Shown piece by piece: positions 39,444-49,916 of a stretch of 64,000 bases of DNA. The stretch is taken from assembly GCA_030682575.1 (NCBI GenBank), contig JAUXNX010000003.1, forward strand, positions 1 through 64,000. Direction: 5' to 3'. Made by a program: the position numbers and the translations under genes. The stretch is from Gammaproteobacteria bacterium (GTDB lineage Bacteria; Pseudomonadota; Gammaproteobacteria; Pseudomonadales; Pseudohongiellaceae). The notes under the pieces were generated by a model. It did not search any database. It was not told where the DNA came from and was given only the letters and a program-made list of their open reading frames with translations. Numbering within the stretch: position 1 is the first letter of the stretch; each line of letters opens with the position of its first letter.

Positions 39444-40625
39444 TTATTGCAATTCTGTAGTCCGTTCGGCAGAGCGGGCAGCCGTCTTTGCTGCCAGTAC
39501 AGTTATGAAAATATAGAAGGGAATGAAGAATCGGTCCCAACCCTCTACCAGCGGAAACATGAAGAAGTAGCACATGAAATTGAGATAGCTGATGAGCACT
39601 ATGACACGCAACAAATCGCTTCGCCCTCTGCTACCGAGTAGTGCCAGTAGCGACAGTACCAAAAATGGCAGCAACACCGTCACTATTACGAAGCCTCCCA
39701 CAACGATCTGTGTGAGCCGGGGTCTTATAACGCCCACATATAGATCCAGCGAGAAGGGAATGGCAAAGCCATCGATGTCGACAATGCTGCCGATGAAGGT
39801 GTGGTAGAAGAGGCGCCACCAGTCATGATTGAACCACGCGCTCACCACCAGATAGACGAATATGCTGGCCACGAACGTTATCCCTTTCTGCTTTGTGGCC
39901 AGACTCTGCCAGCCTGTGCTTCTGTGGTCGGAGTAGAGCGCAAATGCCAGCAACGGAGCCACAAACAGGATGTTGTTGGTGCGCACGAGGATGGAAATAA
40001 CGAGCAACAGCAGACTCCAGCGTAACGCAGACGGTCGCTCCACAAGCAGAAACACTGCGAGCACGAGGATCAAAGCTGACAAGGAATCAGGTAACACGAC
40101 TCGCGCAACATCAAAGAGCCGGGAAGTCAGACTCAGCAGCACCGTGATCGCCAGAGCGAAGTGGGCAGGGATGTGGCGTCTCAGCCAGAAGTACACCAGG
40201 GCACAAATCAGGACGGCCGGCACGACTGACAGCACCACACCTGCGTCGATGAGGGAAAATCCTGCAGCACCCAGCAGTGACAGCAACCCTACATAGAGTG
40301 GCTTGATCCGGTACATGTCCAACTGGGAGTGGAACTCAATCGGACTGGCGGCCAGTGCAGAGGCATACGGTCCCGCCACCAGAGATTCATAGACTGAGCC
40401 AGGCAACTCCGAACGCAGCAGTTGATAGGTCCGGGTATGTATCGCGACCGCATCCCCTTCCTGCCAGGAGATGGCAGCACCGACGTAGCCAACAACATCC
40501 CATGTCCAAAGCAGGTTCTGCAGGATCACCGCAGCAAACAGGGCGAGGAATACGATCATTCCCACATCGGCAGCCAGACGCGGAGAAAGGTGCCAGGATG
40601 TATCATTTCCGGGTGACATCTTCAT
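39444..40625 (-). CDS. Multi-pass membrane protein, GT-C glycosyltransferase-like
   Basis: 393 residues, about ten hydrophobic helices. The first extracytoplasmic loop holds an acidic TWDVVGYVGAAISWQEGD, reminiscent of the catalytic Asp loop of lipid-linked-sugar GT-C transferases. Confident family naming is not possible. The start at 40625 (MKMSPGND) is preferred, with AGGGA eight bases before it; the ORF-track start 29 codons upstream lacks a ribosome site. It is 64 bases upstream of the serine hydrolase gene, same strand, possibly one unit. Confidence 0.7.
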   Translation of the reverse strand: MKMSPGNDTSWHLSPRLAADVGMIVFLALFAAVILQNLLWTWDVVGYVGAAISWQEGDAVAIHTRTYQLLRSELPGSVYESLVAGPYASALAASPIEFHSQLDMYRIKPLYVGLLSLLGAAGFSLIDAGVVLSVVPAVLICALVYFWLRRHIPAHFALAITVLLSLTSRLFDVARVVLPDSLSALILVLAVFLLVERPSALRWSLLLLVISILVRTNNILFVAPLLAFALYSDHRSTGWQSLATKQKGITFVASIFVYLVVSAWFNHDWWRLFYHTFIGSIVDIDGFAIPFSLDLYVGVIRPRLTQIVVGGFVIVTVLLPFLVLSLLALLGSRGRSDLLRVIVLISYLNFMCYFFMFPLVEGWDRFFIPFYIFITVLAAKTAARSAERTTELQ

Positions 40626-40802
40626 CAATAGTTCCCTGTAGTCTGTATTTGCTCGCCTTGAGTCATCCGCCGCGTCAAACTCGGGAAAACTCCACCGAGC
40701 CGCCTTCTGCACTCAAATGCACAATTATGGTGCAGCAGTCTAATGGCTGCCTGAATCACAACCAACTCTTATTGTTCCAAAGAATATGTTCCAACAACCT
40801 CA

Positions 40803-41555
40803 TTACAGCCACAGCCTGTGCTCATGCTTCTTCAACCACTTCACATAAATGCGGTAGTCGGGACACACCGACTCCACCACAGCCCAGAATCGCCGCGAGT
40901 GGTTCATGTGCAGCAGATGACTGACTTCATGGCAAATCATGTAATCAATGATGGCATCCGGTGCGAGCATGATCAGCCAATTGAACTGGATGCGACCAGA
41001 GGATGTGCAGTGTCCCCACTTGGTTTTGGTCTTGCGAAAGACAACCTCCTTGAGACGGCCGCCGGCCTGCAGATACCCGGCCAGGGCCTTCGCCCGCGCG
41101 GGCAGCACCGTGCGCGCCTGCAACAAGAGCCAGCGCTGCAGAATCCTTGCCGCTACTTCGTCGTTGAGCCGCGGCCCATGAATGCAGAACTCCCTTTCGG
41201 TAATCACGATGGCTTCCCGAGTGTCGCTGATATAGCGCACTGTCAGCGATCTCGCTTTATAGAAGATGGTGCCGCCATCAGTCAGCATGAGGCGCTGTGC
41301 ATCCTGACCGGCTTTCTCTGAGAGTTTCTTCTCCACCCAGGCACGATGTCTTGTCACGAATTCGCGAATCTCCCGAACGCTTACGAACAGTGGAGCGCGC
41401 ACTTCAACGCTGGCATGACGAACATGGATCACCATGGTCTTGCGTTTCGCACGGGTTACGCTGTAATCGAATGGCAAGGAGTCTGGATGCTGCGCCTGCG
41501 CGCTCAGATATTCGCGGTCGGCAAGTGAACTGGTGGCTTGATTTGAATGTGTCAT
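40803..41555 (-). CDS. YgjP-like (DUF45) zinc metallopeptidase
   Basis: 250 residues. The C-terminal zinc site is HEVSHLLHMNHSRRFW, preceded by KTKWGHCTSSGRIQFNW, the DUF45/YgjP (M48-related) signature. No signal peptide, so cytoplasmic. The start is uncertain: ATG 41555 (used), ATG 41567, or the ORF-track start at 41606. It is divergent to cmoA. Function of the family in bacteria is poorly defined. Confidence 0.87.
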   Translation of the reverse strand: MTHSNQATSSLADREYLSAQAQHPDSLPFDYSVTRAKRKTMVIHVRHASVEVRAPLFVSVREIREFVTRHRAWVEKKLSEKAGQDAQRLMLTDGGTIFYKARSLTVRYISDTREAIVITEREFCIHGPRLNDEVAARILQRWLLLQARTVLPARAKALAGYLQAGGRLKEVVFRKTKTKWGHCTSSGRIQFNWLIMLAPDAIIDYMICHEVSHLLHMNHSRRFWAVVESVCPDYRIYVKWLKKHEHRLWL

Positions 41556-41617
41556 GAATTCCCGCATAATACGCAAAACTTTTTCGAGGCGAAACTGCAC
41601 GGCCACCGCCGTAGATC

Positions 41618-42346
41618 ATGAACCAACCAACACAAGACAACATCTACGCCAGTAAGCGCCCGGTGGAAGACTTCGTTTTTGACGAAAAAGTCGCCTCTGT
41701 CTTCACCGACATGATCAATCGCTCCGTACCGGGTTACGCCACCATCATTTCCATGATCGGGATGCTGGCAGATCGCTACTGCGCCCCGAACTCCAACGTC
41801 TATGACCTGGGATGTTCGCTGGGCGGCGCCACTCTGGCAATGACGCATCATATCTCACACAAAGACTATCGCATCATGGCTGTAGATAATTCGCAGGCCA
41901 TGATCACACGCTTCCAGGCAACCCTTGCTACGGAGAAGCAACATAAAATCGACCTGGTGTGCGCAGATTTGACGGATGTCGATATTAACAATGCCTCTGT
42001 GGTAGTACTTAACTTCACCTTGCAGTTCATTCCCCTTGCACAGCGTGCAGCGCTACTGCGCAAGATCCACGACGGGATGAATCCTGGCGGCATTCTGATC
42101 CTCTCCGAGAAAATTCGCTTTGCCGACGAACCTCTGAACGAACTGTTGATCGATATGTATCACCGCTTCAAAGAGGCACAAGGATATTCACAGTTGGAAA
42201 TAAGCCAGAAACGTTCGGCTCTGGAGAAAGTGCTGATTCCCGAGACCATCGCGACTCACAAGGAACGCATCCAACAGGCCGGATTCTCGAGCTGTGATGC
42301 CTGGTTCCAGTGCTTCAACTTCGCATCTCTTATTGCCTTCCGATAG
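41618..42346 (+). CDS. cmoA: Carboxy-S-adenosyl-L-methionine synthase CmoA
   Basis: Makes carboxy-SAM from SAM and prephenate for tRNA wobble uridine (cmo5U34) modification. Typical opening with FVFDEKVASVFTDMINRSVPGY, SAM-site VYDLGCSLGGATLA and VLNFTLQFI. 242 aa, standard. cmoB starts eight bases after its stop, so the pair is an operon. Confidence 0.96.
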   Translation: MNQPTQDNIYASKRPVEDFVFDEKVASVFTDMINRSVPGYATIISMIGMLADRYCAPNSNVYDLGCSLGGATLAMTHHISHKDYRIMAVDNSQAMITRFQATLATEKQHKIDLVCADLTDVDINNASVVVLNFTLQFIPLAQRAALLRKIHDGMNPGGILILSEKIRFADEPLNELLIDMYHRFKEAQGYSQLEISQKRSALEKVLIPETIATHKERIQQAGFSSCDAWFQCFNFASLIAFR

Positions 42347-42354
42347 CCTCATTC

Positions 42355-43314
42355 ATGCCTTATTCAAATCTCCAGTCCCTGATCGATAGCACCCCCATGG
42401 CGCCATTGCTGAAGTTCAGCACTGCAGCATGGTACGACAGCCGCAATAATGGTGATCTCCACAAGTGGCGGCGTGCCGTGGAGGAACTGCCGGAGTTGAC
42501 TCCGGGCAGCACAGACCTCCGGGATTCTGTTCGCATCGGTGACACCACCGACTGCACTGCGGAGCAGCAGGCGAAGCTCGTGGAATGCCTGCGTGTGATG
42601 ATGCCCTGGCGCAAAGGGCCGTTCGATCTGTTCGGCATAAAGATCGATACTGAATGGCGCTCCGACTGGAAGTGGGAGCGTCTGCGCGGACATATCTCTC
42701 CATTGACTGGTCGTACCATCCTCGATGTCGGTTGCGGAAACGGCTACCATTGCTTCCGGATGGTGGGAGAAGGCGCAAGACTCGCCATTGGTGTAGACCC
42801 ACAACTTGCCTATGCCATGCAGTTTCAGGCAGTCAAGCGCTATGTGCCCTACCTCCCTGCGTACGTGCTGCCCACCACTCTGGAGCAGTTGCCGCACAAC
42901 ATGCATTCTTTCGATTCCGTCTTTTCCATGGGTGTGCTCTATCATCGCCGTTCCCCCATAGATCATCTGCTGCAACTGCAGGACTGTCTCAAACCAGGCG
43001 GTGAACTGATTCTGGAAACATTGGTCGTGGATGGTCCGGAAGGATATGCTCTGATGCCAAAAGATCGCTACTGCCGTATGCCCAATACCTGGTTCATTCC
43101 TTCCTGCGACACAACTCTCGGTTGGCTGGTGCGTTGCGGTTACAAGAACGTGCGAATGATCGATGTCTGCGACACCACGGTTAGAGAGCAACGGTCTACT
43201 GACTGGATGCGTTTTCAATCATTGCGTGAAAGCCTTGACCCTGATAATCCAGCACTTACTGTCGAAGGATACCCGGCCCCCAGACGAGCCATCTTTCTGG
43301 CGGATGCCCCCTGA
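42355..43314 (+). CDS. cmoB: tRNA U34 carboxymethyltransferase CmoB
   Basis: Transfers the carboxymethyl group from carboxy-SAM to ho5U34 in tRNA. KGPFDLFGIKIDTEWRSDWK and TILDVGCGNGYHCFRM, then FSMGVLYHRRSP, are CmoB hallmarks. 319 aa. The start at 42355 (MPYSNLQ) is used; the ORF-track start lies inside cmoA. Confidence 0.96.
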   Translation: MPYSNLQSLIDSTPMAPLLKFSTAAWYDSRNNGDLHKWRRAVEELPELTPGSTDLRDSVRIGDTTDCTAEQQAKLVECLRVMMPWRKGPFDLFGIKIDTEWRSDWKWERLRGHISPLTGRTILDVGCGNGYHCFRMVGEGARLAIGVDPQLAYAMQFQAVKRYVPYLPAYVLPTTLEQLPHNMHSFDSVFSMGVLYHRRSPIDHLLQLQDCLKPGGELILETLVVDGPEGYALMPKDRYCRMPNTWFIPSCDTTLGWLVRCGYKNVRMIDVCDTTVREQRSTDWMRFQSLRESLDPDNPALTVEGYPAPRRAIFLADAP

Positions 43315-43670
43315 CCACGGGGCGGCGTACTGTTGGATTTCCAACAATCTGAGCAAAGGTGCCCCTGCTCGCTTTAACGCTCCACTGGAATAAGCAGTAA
43401 ATAACGGGATTTTCTCATTATCAATGAAGAGCCTTTGGGTACTTTCAACACCCTCGGGAACACTCTTCTGGCACATAAATACTCGACCAAATGCCTCTCG
43501 TCCCGAATTCCTAACATATGCCTTATTTGTGTTGACGCCCCTTTGCAATTCAGTTATCTGTATGTCAGTCCATTAGGGTCATCTCTAATACATATTAGCT
43601 GCCAGTGCAGCTAGTACAACAGATAGTTAAATTCTTAACTTCTAAAAAATAAGAACCGGGAAGCAAATCA
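43315..43670. promoter_or_regulatory. AT-rich leader of the RAYT-like gene with two dyads
   Basis: This 356-base stretch has no credible gene. Two near-perfect dyads lie close to the RAYT-like start: TAGCTG/CAGCTA with a six-base loop (43596-43613) and AGTTAA/TTAACT with a four-base loop (43625-43640), the latter about 30 bases before the ATG. They could be an operator or the imprint of a REP-type hairpin; this is inference. A weaker dyad tgttgga/tccaaca is at about 43332-43347. Confidence 0.4.
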
Positions 43671-44648
43671 ATGGCCAGACCGTTACGCATAGAGTACCCA
43701 GACGCCTTCTATCACGTCTCCAATATCGGACTCGACAATCAGCGGATTTTCCCCTCTCCCAAGTACTTTGAAGCCTTCATCTCCGGGCTGGAAGAGACCT
43801 GCTTTCGTTTGAACGTTGAAGTTCATGCTTACTGCCTGCTCAAGGATCAGTACCATCTTCTGATCAAGACACCCGAAGCTAACTTGAGTCGCTTCATGCG
43901 CCAGGTAGATGGTCTGTACACGCAGCACTATCAGCGTCTAAAAAAGACAGAGGGCTCCCTCTTCAAAGGCAGATATAAAGCCGTACTGGTTCAACCTGAA
44001 AAATACCTCTTGGCTCTCGCCCGGTATATTCACCTCGGGGTCAAGAAATCCGAGCTGGACTCCTGGGAATGGTCGAGCTACCCAGCCTATGTGAACAAGG
44101 CCAAGGCACCCACATGGTTGATTCGTGATGTTGTCCTGGCACAGCTCAGTGGTGCTGCAGGCGCCAAGCGAGGCGCTCAGTTCGCAGACTACACTGCTCA
44201 GGGTGTTGATGAGGAGATCGCGCACTTTTATGGCAAGAAGAACCTGTCTTCCATCATGGGGGATGACAAATTCAAGAAAGGCGCGAAGACGAAGCGTGCA
44301 GCCACCAAAGTCAGAGGTGTATCACGTGGCGCCAATGCCAAGTGGAGACCTTCCTGCAAGGACATCATCACTGCCGTTGCGAAGCAGTTCAAGGTCGCCG
44401 AAGAAAGCATCTACACAGCCGCCAGGGGCCCGGGCTCCAAGAATGTCCCGCGCTGGGTCGCCATGTATCTATGTCAGGAACTTTCCGCCGTGACACTGCA
44501 GGCCATCGCCAAACTGTTCAAACTGAAGCGTTATGGCACGGTGTCCACGACTGTGGGCAAATTGAAGAAAGAGTTTGTCGAGAATCCGAAGACACTTGCT
44601 GTAACCAACAAACTGTTGAAGGATTTGAGCAAGGAAAAGAAAGGCTGA
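43671..44648 (+). CDS. RAYT-like (Y1/REP-associated) transposase with altered HUH motif and DnaA-C-like tail
   Basis: 325 residues. The N-terminal ~150 match the Y1/REP-associated tyrosine transposase domain (MARPLRIEYPDAFYHVSN, LFKGRYKAVLV, ARYIHLG). In the metal site the usual NHYH reads DQYH (codon cag), so one metal-binding His is replaced by Gln. The C-terminal ~90 residues (DIITAVAKQFKV, then AIAKLFKLKRYGTVSTT) resemble the DnaA C-terminal duplex-DNA-binding helix-turn-helix. It is a single copy with no terminal repeats recognised, so it is likely domesticated. A strong terminator follows. Ribosome site: GGGAAG. Confidence 0.82.
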   Translation: MARPLRIEYPDAFYHVSNIGLDNQRIFPSPKYFEAFISGLEETCFRLNVEVHAYCLLKDQYHLLIKTPEANLSRFMRQVDGLYTQHYQRLKKTEGSLFKGRYKAVLVQPEKYLLALARYIHLGVKKSELDSWEWSSYPAYVNKAKAPTWLIRDVVLAQLSGAAGAKRGAQFADYTAQGVDEEIAHFYGKKNLSSIMGDDKFKKGAKTKRAATKVRGVSRGANAKWRPSCKDIITAVAKQFKVAEESIYTAARGPGSKNVPRWVAMYLCQELSAVTLQAIAKLFKLKRYGTVSTTVGKLKKEFVENPKTLAVTNKLLKDLSKEKKG

Positions 44649-44681
44649 TACCAGCCCTGCATGACTATGCAGCTCAAATAC

Positions 44682-44718
44682 AAACGCCGGGCCTCTGCAA
44701 GCAGAGCCCGGCGTTTTA
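44682..44718. terminator. Strong bidirectional terminator between RAYT-like gene and rpmG
   Basis: Long GC-rich stem AACGCCGGGC/GCCCGGCGTT with a further CTCTGC/GCAGAG-like upper stem, followed by TTTTATTTT on the plus strand. It lies about 35 bases after the RAYT-like stop and 37 bases after the end of rpmG on the other strand, so it may serve both. Confidence 0.88.
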
Positions 44719-44754
44719 TTTTGGCAAGGCGGCTTATCTATTCGGCCAAAAACC

Positions 44755-44910
44755 TTACTTGATCTTGGCTTCTTTGTAGATCACGTGCTTGCGGACAACG
44801 GGATCATACTTCTTGATCTCCATCTTGTCGGGCATCGTTCGCTTGTTCTTGTCAGTTGTGTAGAAATGTCCTGTGTCAGCTGTAGACACCAGTTTGATCA
44901 GATCGCGCAT
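44755..44910 (-). CDS. rpmG: 50S ribosomal protein L33
   Basis: 51-residue ribosomal protein, too short for the ORF track. The reading frame gives [19 protein letters not shown] and ends KEAKIK, with [19 protein letters not shown] in the middle: a clear L33. It lacks the zinc-binding CxxC pairs, so it is the C-minus form. It follows rpmB by 55 bases on the same strand. Confidence 0.95.
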   Translation of the reverse strand: MRDLIKLVSTADTGHFYTTDKNKRTMPDKMEIKKYDPVVRKHVIYKEAKIK

Positions 44911-44965
44911 TGCTGCTCACCACTTGTTTCCGGGCCCGTCAGAGCCCTGGGTTCATTTTCCGGAT

Positions 44966-45202
44966 TTAGATTTTCACGCCATTGGCGCGGATATCGGACA
45001 GTACGGCATCAATGCCATTCTTGTCGATGATACGCATGCCCTTGGTAGACAGTTTCAGTTTCACAAAACGGTTCTCAGACTCTACCCAGAAACGGTGAGT
45101 GTGGATATTTGGTGAAAAACGACGACGCGTCTTGTTGTTCGCGTGAGAAACATTGTTGCCTGTAATCGGTTTCTTGCCGGTTACGATACATACGTTAGCC
45201 AT
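44966..45202 (-). CDS. rpmB: 50S ribosomal protein L28
   Basis: 78 residues, [20 protein letters not shown] start and [16 protein letters not shown], typical L28. No zinc ligands. It is the first gene of the rpmB-rpmG unit, with a good promoter about 100 bases upstream. Confidence 0.97.
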   Translation of the reverse strand: MANVCIVTGKKPITGNNVSHANNKTRRRFSPNIHTHRFWVESENRFVKLKLSTKGMRIIDKNGIDAVLSDIRANGVKI

Positions 45203-45302
45203 TGCCTTGCCTCGTTACATAACCCGAATGATCGGTGACAGACCGCTTTGCAGTGCCGTTTGCCCGTCACTCGTCGCTGTCTTGCCAAAAAAAGAGCTGC
45301 GT

Positions 45303-45331
45303 TTTATACCAAAACGCCCTGCCAATAGCAA
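45303..45331 (-). promoter_or_regulatory. Sigma-70-type promoter of rpmB-rpmG
   Basis: On the minus strand: -35 TTGCTA (45326-45331), 17-base spacer, -10 TATAAA (45303-45308), about 100 bases upstream of the rpmB ATG. Both boxes and spacing fit the housekeeping consensus well. Confidence 0.6.
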
Positions 45332-45401
45332 CAAGAAAGCTGATTCCCCGAGAAAGTTCAAGGTCGAGGTCAAGCTCAATTGCCCCCGACCTGTCAGGAA
45401 T

Positions 45402-46076
45402 TCAGATCAAACCACGCTCGGCAAATGACACGACGTCGGTACTGCCCACGACGATATGGTCCAGCACCCTGACATCGATGGTATTCAGTGCCACCTTGAG
45501 GCGCTGGGTAATCGACACATCGGCCTGGCTGGGTTCTGCAATCCCTGAAGGATGGTTATGAGCAAAAATCACCGCCGCCGCATTGTTGTGCAGGCATCGC
45601 TTGACCACCTCTCGGGGATAGACGGCAGCGCCATCAATGGTTCCGAAGAACAATTCCTCCAACGTGACCACCCGATGCTGATTATCCAGATACAGACAGG
45701 CGAACACTTCATGCTCATAGTTGCGCAACCGCGCCCGCAGGTATTCCCGGGTCAACTCCGAGCTGGTGAGAACATCCCTGCCCTCAAGTTGCTCCCGGAG
45801 ATGGCGTTGAGAGAGCTCAAGCATCGCCTGCAACTGCACATACTTGGCGAGTCCCAGACCGTCCTGCTGGCAGAATTCCTCGGCATTGGCTGTGAGAATC
45901 CGGGTCAGACTGCCAAACTTGCTTAGCAACGACCGTGCGACATCAAGAGCAGTCCTGCCCTTGACCCCCGTGCGCAGAAAAATGGCAAGCAGTTCGGCAT
46001 CCGACAGCCTCCCCGCTCCCGCGCTCAACAGTTTCTCCCTCGGTCGTTCTCCCTCTGGCCAATCCTTGATACCCAT
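45402..46076 (-). CDS. radC: RadC-family JAB/MPN-domain protein
   Basis: 224 residues. The JAMM-type metal motif [14 protein letters not shown] is intact, with the N-terminal helix-hairpin-helix part ([17 protein letters not shown]). The start at 46076 has GGAGG six bases before the ATG; the ORF track begins far upstream inside coaBC's antisense. The role of RadC is not settled; the old DNA-repair claim for the E. coli gene is doubtful. Divergent to coaBC, the usual order in this group. Confidence 0.94.
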   Translation of the reverse strand: MGIKDWPEGERPREKLLSAGAGRLSDAELLAIFLRTGVKGRTALDVARSLLSKFGSLTRILTANAEEFCQQDGLGLAKYVQLQAMLELSQRHLREQLEGRDVLTSSELTREYLRARLRNYEHEVFACLYLDNQHRVVTLEELFFGTIDGAAVYPREVVKRCLHNNAAAVIFAHNHPSGIAEPSQADVSITQRLKVALNTIDVRVLDHIVVGSTDVVSFAERGLI

Positions 46077-46260
46077 AGCGCCTCCCTGGCTGCACGAATT
46101 GCACACTCCCGAGTAGACACTGAGAGTTGACTGGCTCAAGGATAGCAAAGAATGGCGGTTACGCTTCCCGGGCGGCAAATTGAATCCGAACATGCTTGCT
46201 GTTAGGCTTTGCCACCTCATCACTCCTTGGCAGACTACCTCCACGCAGGCCGCACCCTTC

Positions 46261-47451
46261 ATGAAAAGTTTAAGCACACGGCGCGTATTACTGGGAATAA
46301 CAGGTGGAATAGCGGCGTACAAGAGTGCCGAATTGACGCGTCTGCTGATCAAGGCCGGCGCCGAAGTCCGCGTCGTCATGACCCGCGCCGCGACCGAGTT
46401 CATTACACCACTGACCATGCAGGCCCTGTCGGGTAACCGCGTGCATACCGAGCTTCTGGACGCGGAAGCCGAAGCCGGAATGGGCCACATCGAACTGGCC
46501 CGCTGGCCAGATCTCATACTCATTGCACCTGCCAGTGCAGACTTCATCGCTCGGCTTGCTGTCGGGCATGCCAGCGATATTCTCAGTACACTGGTACTTG
46601 CCAGCAAGGCGCCCCTCGCCATCGCGCCTGCCATGAACCAGGCGATGTGGAGCAATGCCGCGACTCAGGAAAATCTGAACATTCTTCGTCAACGAGGTGC
46701 GATGGTGTTCGGTCCGGGTACCGGGGACCAGGCCTGCGGGGATAACGGCCCCGGTCGGATGACTGAGCCACAGGAACTGCTGGAGCTCAGCGCAGCACTT
46801 TTTCCTACAGGCCTGCTGGCCGGACTTAAAGTCACGATTACAGCAGGACCGACGCAGGAAGCGATCGACCCGGTGCGCTATATCAGCAACCGCAGCTCCG
46901 GCAAGATGGGCTATGCCCTCGCTGCAGAAGCGGCTGCAGCCGGTGCCTTGGTGACGCTGATCAGCGGGCCGGTGGCACTTGCCACGCCCGATAGAGTAAA
47001 GCGCATTGATGTTGTCAGTGCTGAGGAGATGCTTGCTGCCAGTGTTGAGGCGGTGCGAGACTGTGACATCTTCGTTGGTGTGGCGGCGGTAGCCGATTAT
47101 CGACTCGAACAGGTGGCCACGCAGAAGATCAAGAAGTCAGCAGATTCGCTGGTTCTGAACCTTGTCAGGAACCCGGACATAATCAGCACCATCGCGGCCC
47201 TCGAAAAACGCCCCTTCACTGTGGGCTTTGCAGCCGAGACGGACAACATGGAAGATTTCGGCGTGGAGAAGCTTCAGCGCAAGAAACTGGACCTGTTGTT
47301 CGCCAACGACGCCGGTGCCACTCTCGGCAGCGACTCAATCGCTGCCATTGCTCTTTGGCCAACAGGTCGCGCCGAGCTCGGGCCTGCAAGCAAGCGCGCG
47401 GTGGCTGTGCAGATGCTGGCAATCATTAAGGAGCGCCTCGATGCCAAGTGA
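46261..47451 (+). CDS. coaBC: Bifunctional phosphopantothenoylcysteine decarboxylase/phosphopantothenate-cysteine ligase
   Basis: Two consecutive steps of coenzyme A synthesis. The N-terminal flavin-dependent CoaC half has [14 protein letters not shown], active-site His in [15 protein letters not shown] and Cys in [12 protein letters not shown]. The C-terminal CoaB half has [20 protein letters not shown] and KIKK. 396 aa. The start at 46261 ([11 protein letters not shown]) removes 27 spurious ORF-track codons. Its end overlaps algC by 11 bases. Confidence 0.96.
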   Translation: MKSLSTRRVLLGITGGIAAYKSAELTRLLIKAGAEVRVVMTRAATEFITPLTMQALSGNRVHTELLDAEAEAGMGHIELARWPDLILIAPASADFIARLAVGHASDILSTLVLASKAPLAIAPAMNQAMWSNAATQENLNILRQRGAMVFGPGTGDQACGDNGPGRMTEPQELLELSAALFPTGLLAGLKVTITAGPTQEAIDPVRYISNRSSGKMGYALAAEAAAAGALVTLISGPVALATPDRVKRIDVVSAEEMLAASVEAVRDCDIFVGVAAVADYRLEQVATQKIKKSADSLVLNLVRNPDIISTIAALEKRPFTVGFAAETDNMEDFGVEKLQRKKLDLLFANDAGATLGSDSIAAIALWPTGRAELGPASKRAVAVQMLAIIKERLDAK

Positions 47452-48823
47452 GCTCGTCGCGCTGCCACCCAACATCTTCCGTGCTTACGATATCCGTGGC
47501 GTCGTCGGCACGGATCTGGATAGTGGCAGCATAGAGCTTATTGGCAAATCTCTGGCCAGCCTCGCCCTTGATGCTGGAGAGACCACGCTGCTGTTCGGCG
47601 CCGATGGTCGCCTTACCAGTCCAGCTCTCAAGAGCGCGCTGTTGCGCGGCATACTATCCACTGGATGCAATGTGGTCGATCTTGGCATCATCCCGACGCC
47701 TCTCCTCTACTTCGCGGCTTACACCTCCGAGTGGACGTCGGGAATCATGCTCACTGCCAGCCACAATCCTCCCGAATACAATGGCATCAAGATCATCCAT
47801 CGGCGCTCGTGCCTAACGCCCGAACAGATCCAGCAGATTCGTGAGCATGCCGAAGCCGGAAAATTCCGCGAGGGTTGTGGCTCGCTCACTCAAAGAAACC
47901 TGAAGTCTCTCTACATCGCCCGCCTGGTGCAGGACGTCAGACTGCAACGCCGCCTCAAGGTCGTAGTGGATTGCGCCAACGCTGTTCCAGGGCTTATTGC
48001 ACCGGAGCTGTTTGCAGCCCTCGGCTGTGACGTCGTCCCTCTCTACTGCGATATGGACGGACACTTCCCCAACCATCACCCAGACCCTACCATCGACGAC
48101 AATATGCAGGACCTCATCGCTCAGGTGGTTGCTCACCAGGCGGATCTGGGAATTGCGCTGGATGGCGATGGTGACCGGGTGGTGGTGGTCACCAACAAAG
48201 GTCATGTCATCGATACGGACCGGTTGCTGATGCTTTTGATCCGCGACATTGTGCCGCGCTACCAGAGTCCGAACGTGGTCTTTGACGTCAAGTGCAGCAC
48301 TTTGCTGACACAGTTGATTCGGGACTGTGGCGGCAATCCTGTCATGAGCCGCAGCGGTCATTCGTTCATGAAGAAAACAATGCAGGAGACCGGGGCCGTG
48401 GTTGGTGCGGAGTTCTCGGCCCATGTATTCATCAAGGATCGCTGGTACGGCTATGACGATGGACTTTACGTGGCAGCGCGTTTTCTGGAGCTGTTGAGTC
48501 GGCAGTCCAGCACTGCAGAAGATCTGCTGGAGAGTCTGCCCAAAAGCGTCGTGACGCCCGAGCTGCGCATCCAGGTTGCTGATGAGCACAAATTTCTCCT
48601 GATGGAGAAAATCAAGAAGATGGCTGCTTTTCCGCAGGGATCCATCAATATTCTCGACGGCGTCCGGGTGGATTTTGCCGATGGCTGGGGATTGATCCGA
48701 GCGTCCAATACCACTCCCGCCCTTCTACTGCGCTTCGAGGCTACCAGCCGTAAATCGCTGCTGGCCATCCAGCAGATGTTTCGCGAATTACTTCTACAAG
48801 TGGATGACATGTTGGAGTTCTAA
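47441..48823 (+). CDS. algC: Phosphomannomutase/phosphoglucomutase AlgC
   Basis: Interconverts hexose 1- and 6-phosphates for surface sugars (GDP-mannose, UDP-glucose). The phosphoserine loop TASHNPPEYNG, metal-binding DGDGDRVVVV, sugar-binding region GAEFSAHVF and phosphate-binding RASNTTPALLLRFE are intact. 460 aa. ATG at 47441 lies within the last codons of coaBC, so the two are coupled. The ORF track runs another 71 codons upstream in coaBC's wrong frame. No dut gene separates them. Confidence 0.95.
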   Translation: MPSELVALPPNIFRAYDIRGVVGTDLDSGSIELIGKSLASLALDAGETTLLFGADGRLTSPALKSALLRGILSTGCNVVDLGIIPTPLLYFAAYTSEWTSGIMLTASHNPPEYNGIKIIHRRSCLTPEQIQQIREHAEAGKFREGCGSLTQRNLKSLYIARLVQDVRLQRRLKVVVDCANAVPGLIAPELFAALGCDVVPLYCDMDGHFPNHHPDPTIDDNMQDLIAQVVAHQADLGIALDGDGDRVVVVTNKGHVIDTDRLLMLLIRDIVPRYQSPNVVFDVKCSTLLTQLIRDCGGNPVMSRSGHSFMKKTMQETGAVVGAEFSAHVFIKDRWYGYDDGLYVAARFLELLSRQSSTAEDLLESLPKSVVTPELRIQVADEHKFLLMEKIKKMAAFPQGSINILDGVRVDFADGWGLIRASNTTPALLLRFEATSRKSLLAIQQMFRELLLQVDDMLEF

Positions 48824-48865
48824 CCGACTTTGGCTGACGTTTCATCGGTTGAGCCGCATTCGGGT

Positions 48866-48896
48866 TGGCGAAGAATTCGGCTGAGACTGTATACTC
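48866..48896 (+). promoter_or_regulatory. Possible promoter of argB
   Basis: -10 TATACT (5/6) at 48891-48896 and -35-like TTGGCG at 48866-48871, 72 bases before the argB ATG. The 19-base spacer is longer than ideal, so this is a weak call. Confidence 0.3.
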
Positions 48897-48952
48897 TCGT
48901 CACTTTTCAGACCCTGTTTTCTCAAACCTTGTATTTTCAGCCTATCAATTAA

Positions 48953-49870
<918 letters not shown>

Positions 49871-49916
49871 TCGTCACCGACGCACACAACATTTAATAAA
49901 GGAACTTCAACGCAAC

